The notes under the pieces were generated by a model. The model saw only the letters and a program-made list of their open reading frames with translations. It made no database searches and was not told the origin of the DNA. Shown here one piece after another: positions 1 to 5,405 of a stretch of DNA of 13,330 nucleotides (its first letter is position 1; each line of letters opens with the position of its first letter). A program made the position numbers and the translations under genes. Source of the DNA: DASZZV01 sp035544835 (GTDB taxonomy: Bacteria; Acidobacteriota; Thermoanaerobaculia; Gp7-AA8); contig DASZZV010000335.1 in assembly GCA_035544835.1 (NCBI GenBank), forward strand, positions 1 to 13,330. The letters run 5' to 3'.

Positions 1-119
1 CCCCACCCAACCCGCCCGCCCTTGCTCGGGATGACAGCAACAGCAATCCGCGTAAATGTGGGTTTTTAGACGCAGGAATCACTGATCACTTCACCCTCAG
101 CTGACGGACAATCACCCTC
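1..119. other. Left-edge stretch without a convincing gene
   Basis: No start or terminal part of a recognisable protein is visible. Two frames stay open from the left edge, one to a TAG at 67-69 and one to a TGA at 102-104, but neither gives family-like sequence. A purE gene, the usual neighbour of purK, is not visible here. A -10-like GACAAT at 107-112 lies 7 nt before the purK ATG without a convincing -35, so a promoter cannot be claimed. Confidence 0.4.
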
Positions 120-1250
120 ATGACAACTCCAATTCTCCCCGGTTCCACGGTCGGCCTGTTCGGAGGTGGCCAGCTCGGCCGCATGTTCGCCATCGCCGCC
201 CGCAAGATGGGCTACCGCGTTCACACCTTCTCTCCCGATAGCGACCTCCCGGCCAACCAGCTGGCAGATGTGGAGGTCGTGGCGTCGTTCAACGATCTCG
301 ACGCAGTACGAGTCTTCGCCCGCAATGTCGACGTCATCACCATGGAGTTCGAGAACGTCTCTTCGAAGGCCTTGCGCGTGGCCGAGGAGCTCAAGCCGGT
401 ACGACCAGCCAGCCAGGTCCTCCGAACCACTCAACATCGCGTTCGCGAGAAGACCTTTCTACGAGAGTCCGGCTTTCCCGTAACGCCCTTCGTACAGGTG
501 CGCAAAAGGGAGGATCTGGACGCAGGGGTCAAAGCCTTCGGTTACCCCTCGGTACTGAAGCTCGCATCATTCGGGTACGACGGTAAAGGCCAGTGGAAAA
601 TCTCGATGCCGAGCGATGTGGAGCCAGCCTTCCATTCCCTGGGCGGTCAGAACAGCGTGCTCGAGAAGTTCGTCAAGTTCGAAAAAGAGATCTCGGTCGT
701 GGCCGCGCGCGGCGTGGACGGCGACTTTCGCGCCTACGACATTCTCGAGAACTGTCATCAACACAAAATCCTTCATACCTCCTTTGCGCCAGCGGCCATC
801 AGCGAGGCACTGGCCCGCAAAGCAGTTGAGATCACCCGAGGCGTGTTCGAGAAGCTCGACGTGATCGGGGTCATGTGCGTCGAGTTCTTCGTCACCAAAG
901 ATGGAGATCTGCTTGTCAACGAGCTCGCTCCTCGCCCTCACAACTCCGGTCATCTCACCTTCGACGCCGCCGTGACCAGCCAGTTCGAACAGCAGCTTCG
1001 CGCCGTATGCGGCCTGCCCCTCGGCGAGACGCGCCTCTACCGCCCGGCGGCGATGATCAACATCCTCGGGGACGCATGGAAAAACGGCACGCCGAACTGG
1101 CCGGCCGCCCTCGCCCACAGAAGTGTAAAACTTCATCTCTATGGAAAGGACGAGCCGCGGCCGGGACGAAAAATGGGGCATCTCACGGCGACTGGCGACA
1201 CTCCTCAGGAAGCGATGAAACTCGTAACAGAAGCGTTCGAGTCGTTGTGA
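120..1250 (+). CDS. purK: N5-carboxyaminoimidazole ribonucleotide synthase, PurK
   Basis: PurK is a cytoplasmic ATP-grasp enzyme. It converts aminoimidazole ribonucleotide, bicarbonate and ATP to N5-CAIR, which PurE then rearranges in de novo purine synthesis. The 376-aa length is normal for the family. Visible marks are an N-terminal Rossmann-like start with GGGQLGRM (residues 15-22), an ATP-grasp core with FGYDGKGQW (151-159), and the metal/ATP-binding segment NELAPRPHNSGH (267-278) followed by TFDA, which is characteristic of PurK. The C-terminal PurK domain contains INILGDAW (313-320). The ATG at 120 lies directly before the Rossmann strand and is preferred. No clear Shine-Dalgarno precedes it. 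PurE is not in the window, so it must lie upstream or elsewhere. cysK follows in the same direction after 193 nt, so a shared operon is doubtful. Confidence 0.96.
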   Translation: MTTPILPGSTVGLFGGGQLGRMFAIAARKMGYRVHTFSPDSDLPANQLADVEVVASFNDLDAVRVFARNVDVITMEFENVSSKALRVAEELKPVRPASQVLRTTQHRVREKTFLRESGFPVTPFVQVRKREDLDAGVKAFGYPSVLKLASFGYDGKGQWKISMPSDVEPAFHSLGGQNSVLEKFVKFEKEISVVAARGVDGDFRAYDILENCHQHKILHTSFAPAAISEALARKAVEITRGVFEKLDVIGVMCVEFFVTKDGDLLVNELAPRPHNSGHLTFDAAVTSQFEQQLRAVCGLPLGETRLYRPAAMINILGDAWKNGTPNWPAALAHRSVKLHLYGKDEPRPGRKMGHLTATGDTPQEAMKLVTEAFESL

Positions 1251-1403
1251 GCTGTCGATTTGACTTGATGCTAAGACCGGCCTTATCGTTGCTTTCAATT
1301 GTCCAGAACATCGAACGTCTTTCTCGCATCCTGTTGTACGACCTTACGGTCGCAGACGATCGATGGCCGTTCGTAAAATCAACAGATTCTGATCGATCAA
1401 CGC

Positions 1404-1431
1404 GACCCGGCCGAGCCGGGTCTTTTACTTT
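1404..1431 (+). terminator. Perfect terminator-like hairpin just before the cysK ribosome site
   Basis: An 8-bp perfect stem, GACCCGGC (1404-1411) with GCCGGGTC (1415-1422), encloses a 3-nt CGA loop and is followed by the U-rich tract TTTTACTTT (1423-1431). This is the shape of an intrinsic terminator. It ends directly against the Shine-Dalgarno of cysK, which leaves no room for a separate cysK promoter downstream. It either ends purK-derived transcripts with leakage, or acts as an attenuator in the cysK leader. The structure is certain; the function is inferred. Confidence 0.65.
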
Positions 1432-1439
1432 GGAGGAGG
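1432..1439 (+). promoter_or_regulatory. Strong Shine-Dalgarno of cysK
   Basis: GGAGGAGG lies 4 nt before the ATG at 1444. It fixes the cysK start and contrasts with most other genes in the window, which lack a clear Shine-Dalgarno. Confidence 0.85.
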
Positions 1440-1443
1440 CATC

Positions 1444-2430
1444 ATGCACGGTCGCATCTACAACGACATCACCGAGACCATCGGGCGGACACCGCTTGTT
1501 CGCCTGAATCGCATTCATCATAAAGGAGGCGCCGAAGTCGCCGTGAAACTGGAGTCTTTCAATCCCGCCTCCAGCGTCAAGGACCGCATCTCCCTGTCGA
1601 TGGTGAATGACGCCGAGAAGAGCGGGGCGCTCAAACCGGGGGGAACGATCGTCGAGGCCACGAGCGGCAACACCGGCGTCGGTCTGGCACTCATGGCTGC
1701 AGCGCGCGGTTATAAGTGCGTGCTGGTGATGCCCGACACGATGTCGGTCGAGCGTCGCAAACTGCTGCAGGCCCTCGGTGCCGACCTGATCCTCACTCCG
1801 GGGCCGATGGGAATCAAGGAAGCACAGCGAGTGGCTGGTGAGTACGCCAAAGCCAACAACGGCTGGTTGTCCCTGCAGTTCGACAATCCGGCCAATTTAC
1901 AGATTCATCGCACCACGACCGCTGTCGAGATCATTCACGATACCGGCGGAAAGATCGACGCCGTCGTGGCAGGAGTGGGGACCGGAGGCACGGTAACGGG
2001 CGTTGGCGAGGTGCTCAAGGGGATCAACCCCAACGTGATCGTGGTGGCCGTCGAGCCGATCGAGAGCCAGGTGCTCAAGGGCGGCACGCACAGTCCTCAC
2101 AAGCTGCAGGGCATCGGCGCGGGAATTGTTCCATCCATCTACAATGCCAAGGTCGTCGACCGAATCATCGACGTGACCTACGACCAGGCCGTCTCGACGA
2201 CGCGTCGTCTGGCCAAGGAAGAGGGAATCCTGGTCGGAATCTCCTCGGGAGCAATTGCCTGGGCGGCGATCGAAGTCGCGAAGGAAATGGGACCCGACAA
2301 ACGGGTCGTGGCTATTCTGCCCGACACCGGTGAGCGCTATCTGTCGACTCCCCTTTTCGAGTACACCGACATCGTCAATCAGCCAGCGACTGCTCCGGCA
2401 CCGGCGGCAGCCGCGCCAGCGAAAGCATAA
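1444..2430 (+). CDS. cysK: Cysteine synthase A (O-acetylserine sulfhydrylase)
   Basis: CysK is a PLP enzyme of fold type II that makes L-cysteine from O-acetylserine and sulfide in the cytoplasm. The PLP-binding lysine is K46 in SSVKDRIS. The substrate loop TSGNTG is at 73-78, the phosphate-binding glycine loop GTGGT at 179-183, and GISSGA at 265-270. The MPDTMSVERR segment (96-105) and the C-terminal PDTGERYLSTPLF (293-305) fit CysK rather than cystathionine beta-synthase or threonine synthase. At 328 aa it is slightly longer than usual because of an Ala/Pro-rich tail after residue 312 (QPATAPAPAAAAPAKA), likely unstructured. The start is set by a strong Shine-Dalgarno. A CysE partner is not in the window. 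The terminator-like hairpin in the leader suggests that expression could be attenuated. Confidence 0.95.
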   Translation: MHGRIYNDITETIGRTPLVRLNRIHHKGGAEVAVKLESFNPASSVKDRISLSMVNDAEKSGALKPGGTIVEATSGNTGVGLALMAAARGYKCVLVMPDTMSVERRKLLQALGADLILTPGPMGIKEAQRVAGEYAKANNGWLSLQFDNPANLQIHRTTTAVEIIHDTGGKIDAVVAGVGTGGTVTGVGEVLKGINPNVIVVAVEPIESQVLKGGTHSPHKLQGIGAGIVPSIYNAKVVDRIIDVTYDQAVSTTRRLAKEEGILVGISSGAIAWAAIEVAKEMGPDKRVVAILPDTGERYLSTPLFEYTDIVNQPATAPAPAAAAPAKA

Positions 2431-2438
2431 GACGAACG

Positions 2439-2480
2439 CCGATGAGCGTGGGCGCGACGCGCCCCCGCTCGTCGCATCGG
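2439..2480. repeat. Compound palindrome after cysK
   Basis: GGGCGCG (2450-2456) and CGCGCCC (2458-2464) pair around one base. Outside them GAGCG (2444-2448) pairs with CGCTC (2466-2470), and CCGATG (2439-2444) can pair with CATCGG (2475-2480) across a short unmatched segment. It begins 8 nt after the cysK stop. No T-tract follows, so it is not a typical intrinsic terminator, though it could stabilise the 3' end or block an exonuclease. Confidence 0.7.
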
Positions 2481-2493
2481 AGCGCCGCAGTTC

Positions 2494-2565
2494 GTGGCAA
2501 GGGTTTCCCGAACCCTTGTGCCGCGGCGTCGAGCCGCGGCGTTCCTGTAGCGATTCACAGAGAGA
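2494..2565 (+). repeat. Composite hairpin element, diverged copy C (left part only)
   Basis: This is the left two-thirds of the element seen intact at 5213-5335 and 11310-11430. It has the same order: GTGGCA, a hairpin (AAGGGTT-TCCCG-AACCCTT, 2499-2517), TGTG, then the hairpin GCCGCGGC-GTCGA-GCCGCGGC (2520-2540), and a CGTTCC... spacer ending CACAGAGA. The first stem differs in sequence from the intact copies but still pairs, and the second has a paired A/T to G/C change. The right half is not recognisable. A different palindrome (GCCGCCT-CGA-AGGCGGC, about 2605-2621) lies beyond it. Confidence 0.65.
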
Positions 2566-2604
2566 CTGCACTGCGCAAGAAATGTCGGAGCCAGGATCAG
2601 CGCG

Positions 2605-2643
2605 GCCGCCTCGAAGGCGGCGCTCCGAAAGGCGCGTCCCTAC
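2605..2643 (-). repeat. GTAG-headed REP-like sequence overlapping the glgP stop
   Basis: Read on the minus strand, GTAG (2643-2640) is followed by GGACGCGCC (2639-2631) and then a GCCGCC...GGCGGC hairpin. The TAG of GTAG is the glgP stop codon. The first 12 bases, GTAGGGACGCGC, are identical to those at the end of the aminotransferase gene (11255-11266). A GTAG head followed by a GC-rich palindrome is the known layout of REP elements mobilised by RAYT transposases. No such transposase gene is in the window. Confidence 0.55.
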
Positions 2644-5120
2644 TCCCTCGTCCACGAGCCGCTGCTCGGCACTGGCTCGACATCCCAGACATCGCGCGCG
2701 TACTCGGCCACGGTCCGGTCACTGGAGAAGTAGCTCATCCTGGCGACGTTGCGGATCGACATGGCCGTCCAGAGCTCCGGAGTCAGGTAGTCCGCGGCAG
2801 CCCGTTCGTGACACTCGAGGTATGGGCGGAAGTCCGCGCAGTGGAAGAAAGTGTCCCTGTTGCGAATCGAGTCGGCGATCACCTTGAAGACTCCCGGGTA
2901 GAGCGCGTCCAACTCGCCCTTGTCGATCGTGTCGAGGACCCTGGCCAACTCCGCATCTCGGGCAATGAACAGGGCCGGATCGTAGCCGGCGCTGCGCATT
3001 ACAGTCAGATCCGCTGCTGTAGAACCGAAGATGAACATGTTATCGACGCCGACGGCATCGCAGATCTCGATATTTGCGCCGTCCATGGTCCCTACCGTGA
3101 GCGCGCCGTTGAGCGCCGCCTTCATGTTGCCGGTTCCTGATGCCTCCATGCCGGCCGTCGAGATCTGCTCGGAGATCTCGCAGGCCGGGAAGATCTTCTC
3201 GGCGGCGGAGACCCCGTAGTTCGGTATGAACACGACCCGCAGAAATTCTCGCGCTACCGGGTCGGCGTCGATCATCTTTCCCACGGCGTGAATGAGACGG
3301 ATGATCAACTTCGCCATCGTGTAGCTCGGCGCCGCCTTTCCCGCAAAAAGAAACGTTCGCTTGATCGTCGGTATGGCGCCATCACGAATCCGGTGATAGA
3401 GCGCGATCACGTGCATCACGTTGAGAAGCTGCCGTTTGTACTCATGGATGCGTTTGACCTGACAGTCGATCACCGTCTCCGGGTCGATACTCAATCCGTG
3501 AAGGGCCTCGCTCCATCGCATCAGGTTCTGTTTGTTCGTCAGCTTGGCCTGCCGCCATTTTTCTCGAAATGCGGCATCTCCCGCCAACGGCTCAATCGAG
3601 CGCAACTCCTCGAAGTTCCTCAACCAGCGATTACCGATGGCGTCGGTGATGAGGCTCGACAAGCCCGGGTTGCATCCCAGCAGCCATCTCCTGGGAGTGA
3701 TGCCGTTGGTCTTGTTGGAGAACTTCCCTGGATACAACTGATCGAAGTCACGGAACACGGAGCTCTTGAGAATCTGGGTGTGCAGCTTCGCGACCCCGTT
3801 GACGGCGTGGCTACCGACGATGGCCAGATGCGACATGCGCACGCGACCCGAGTCCGGGTCGACCACGGCCATACGCCGCGCGCGGTCGGTGTCGTCGGGA
3901 AAAGCGACCAGCACGGCAGCGCGAAGCCTGCGATCGATCTCCTGCACGATCTGAAGATGCCGCGGAAGAAGACGCGAGAAGAGCTCGGTCGGCCAGCTCT
4001 CCAGCGCCTCCGCCAATATGGTGTGATTGGTGTAGCCGAAGACTCGCTGGGTGACCGACCAGGCTTTCTCCCAATCGACGCGATGCAGATCGACCAGCAC
4101 ACGCATCAACTCCGGAACGGCGATCGAGGGATGGGTATCGTTGAGCTGGATCGCGACCTGGTCGGGAAGCTCTTCCCACCGCCTCCCCTCTTTTTTCAGA
4201 AAACGACGGATGACGTCCTGCAACGTGGCCGAAGCGAAGAAGTACTGCTGTTTGAGCCGCAGCTCCTTGCCGGCATACACGTCGTCCGAGGGATAGAGCA
4301 CCTTGGAGATGTTCTCGGTAGCGGTCTTGTCTTCGACAGCGCGAACGTAATCACCGGAATTGAAGCGGAGCAGATCGAATTCGCGGCTCGATCTTGCGGC
4401 CCAGAGACGAAGCGTATTGACCGTGCCGTTCCGGAAGCCGATGACGGGCGTGTCGTAGGCCATCGCCCAGACGTCCTGCGTGTCGACCCAGTCGATCCGC
4501 TCGAAACCGGTCTCGTCCTCATACGCCTCGGTGCGCCCGTAAAACTTGACGGGAAACAGTGCATCGGTACGAGGGACCTCCCATGGATTTCCCAGGCGCA
4601 GCCAGTTATCCGGCGCCTCGACCTGCATGCCGTCCTGAACATGCTGATGAAAGATCCCGTACTCGTAACGGATGCCATAGCCATAAAAGGGAAGCGCCAG
4701 TGATGCCGCAGAATCGAGAAAACAGGCCGCCAGACGACCCAGCCCACCGTTGCCGAGTCCGGCATCCCACTCCTGCTCCTCGAGGTTAGCGAGACTCAGC
4801 CCGAGGCGGCGTGCCGCCTCCCCATATTCGTCCACGCTCCCGAGGTTGAGAAGGTTGTTTCCGAAAAGACGGCCGATGAGAAACTCGAGGGAGAGGTAGT
4901 AAACCCGCTTGGCATCCTTCTGATAGTAGACATCCTGAGTCGCGAACCAGCGTTCCATGAGACGGTCGCGCACGGTATAGGCGAAGGCGGTGAAGAGATC
5001 GAAATCGCGGGCGGTGTGCTCATCTTTTCCGACAGAATAGTGGAGGCGTTGCGTGAACGAGTCCAGGACACCCTCAGGTGTCAGCTTTTCATGTTGAGGC
5101 TTGGGGAACAAGTTCTTCAC
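2640..5120 (-). CDS. glgP: Glycogen/maltodextrin phosphorylase
   Basis: GlgP is a PLP-dependent family GT35 enzyme that phosphorolyses alpha-1,4-glucans to glucose 1-phosphate in the cytoplasm. The 826-aa length matches bacterial and animal phosphorylases. The family signature EASGTGNMKAALNGALTVGT lies at 659-678, with the PLP lysine at K667. Other conserved blocks are YYLSLEFLIGR (74-84), GLGNGGLGRLAACFLDS (121-137), GYGIRYEYGIF (147-157), QLNDTHP (325-331), NGITPRRWL (472-480), QVKRIHEYKRQ (554-564) and FIPNYGVS (631-638). The start is GTG at 5120-5118. No upstream in-frame start and no clear Shine-Dalgarno is seen, but a TATGAT hexamer lies 11 nt upstream. The 3' end converges on cysK, and its stop codon lies inside a REP-like GTAG sequence. 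No other glycogen gene is present, so it appears to stand alone here. Confidence 0.96.
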   Translation of the reverse strand: MKNLFPKPQHEKLTPEGVLDSFTQRLHYSVGKDEHTARDFDLFTAFAYTVRDRLMERWFATQDVYYQKDAKRVYYLSLEFLIGRLFGNNLLNLGSVDEYGEAARRLGLSLANLEEQEWDAGLGNGGLGRLAACFLDSAASLALPFYGYGIRYEYGIFHQHVQDGMQVEAPDNWLRLGNPWEVPRTDALFPVKFYGRTEAYEDETGFERIDWVDTQDVWAMAYDTPVIGFRNGTVNTLRLWAARSSREFDLLRFNSGDYVRAVEDKTATENISKVLYPSDDVYAGKELRLKQQYFFASATLQDVIRRFLKKEGRRWEELPDQVAIQLNDTHPSIAVPELMRVLVDLHRVDWEKAWSVTQRVFGYTNHTILAEALESWPTELFSRLLPRHLQIVQEIDRRLRAAVLVAFPDDTDRARRMAVVDPDSGRVRMSHLAIVGSHAVNGVAKLHTQILKSSVFRDFDQLYPGKFSNKTNGITPRRWLLGCNPGLSSLITDAIGNRWLRNFEELRSIEPLAGDAAFREKWRQAKLTNKQNLMRWSEALHGLSIDPETVIDCQVKRIHEYKRQLLNVMHVIALYHRIRDGAIPTIKRTFLFAGKAAPSYTMAKLIIRLIHAVGKMIDADPVAREFLRVVFIPNYGVSAAEKIFPACEISEQISTAGMEASGTGNMKAALNGALTVGTMDGANIEICDAVGVDNMFIFGSTAADLTVMRSAGYDPALFIARDAELARVLDTIDKGELDALYPGVFKVIADSIRNRDTFFHCADFRPYLECHERAAADYLTPELWTAMSIRNVARMSYFSSDRTVAEYARDVWDVEPVPSSGSWTRE

Positions 5121-5131
5121 AGGTCGGCGAA

Positions 5132-5137
5132 ATCATA
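5132..5137 (-). promoter_or_regulatory. Possible -10 of glgP, close to the start codon
   Basis: TATGAT on the minus strand matches the -10 consensus at five of six positions and ends 11 nt before the GTG start. No good -35 is visible 17 nt further upstream. If used, the 5' leader would be only a few nucleotides. Confidence 0.35.
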
Positions 5138-5212
5138 GAGAGAATACCGACTGCGGCTCCATCCCGGCAACATTCGTTTCATCGTAGCGGCGCGCGAAGA
5201 GCGGTCCGACTC

Positions 5213-5335
5213 TTGTGTGGCACAGGCACTCTTGCCTGTGTGTCGGCCGTCGAGGCCGACTTCTCTGTTGATTCGCAGCCGGAACGCCACGGCTCGACGC
5301 CGCGGCACACAGGCAAGAGTGCCTGTGCCACACAA
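5213..5335 (-). repeat. Composite inverted-repeat element, copy A
   Basis: Perfect 30-bp terminal inverted repeats, 5213-5242 and 5306-5335, bound a 63-bp middle. Each terminal arm is itself a hairpin (CACAGGCA-4 nt-TGCCTGTG). Inside are two more palindromes, TCGGCC-GTCGA-GGCCGA next to the left arm and GCCACGGC-TCGAC-GCCGCGGC next to the right arm, separated by a variable spacer. The reverse complement matches copy B (11310-11430) in the same order, so A lies in the opposite orientation. It sits in the region between the divergent glgP and histidine kinase genes. Short open frames across it, reading like TGKSACATQ or CGTGTLACV, are products of the repeat and not genes. Confidence 0.92.
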
Positions 5336-5388
5336 AAGGGCAAAGAACGCTCCCTTTCTTTGAAAAGCGCCGCTCCAGAGTTACGATC

Positions 5389-5394
5389 TAAAAT
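5389..5394 (+). promoter_or_regulatory. Possible -10 of the histidine kinase gene
   Basis: TAAAAT ends 11 nt before the ATG at 5406. An alternative promoter is TTGAAA (5360-5365), 16 nt, TACGAT (5382-5387). Either would leave a very short leader. No strong Shine-Dalgarno precedes the ATG (only ACGGAA). Confidence 0.35.
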
Positions 5395-5405
5395 AACGGA
5401 ACCTC

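Larger units (their letters stand above)
1251..1443 (+). promoter_or_regulatory. cysK leader with possible promoter and folded RNA
   Basis: This 193-nt gap contains no gene. A possible sigma-70-like promoter is TTGACT (1260-1265), an 18-nt spacer and TATCGT (1284-1289), a partial match. If used, it would give a leader of roughly 150 nt. Inside the leader are a small hairpin, CGACC-TTAC-GGTCG (1339-1352), and two GATCGAT-type segments (1358-1364 and 1391-1398) that could pair. The terminator-like hairpin at 1404-1422 follows. I do not recognise a known riboswitch family here, and the promoter call is weak. Confidence 0.35.

Noticed and set aside
1..119. Possible terminator formed by CCCAC near base 2 and GTGGGTTTTT near base 58
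   Set aside because: Only about 5 bp of pairing across a loop of some 50 nt; not credible as an intrinsic terminator.
3288..4703. 471-codon open frame on the plus strand
   Set aside because: It lies entirely antisense within glgP, whose protein shows all family motifs. High-GC codon bias creates such shadows, and the translation has no family features.
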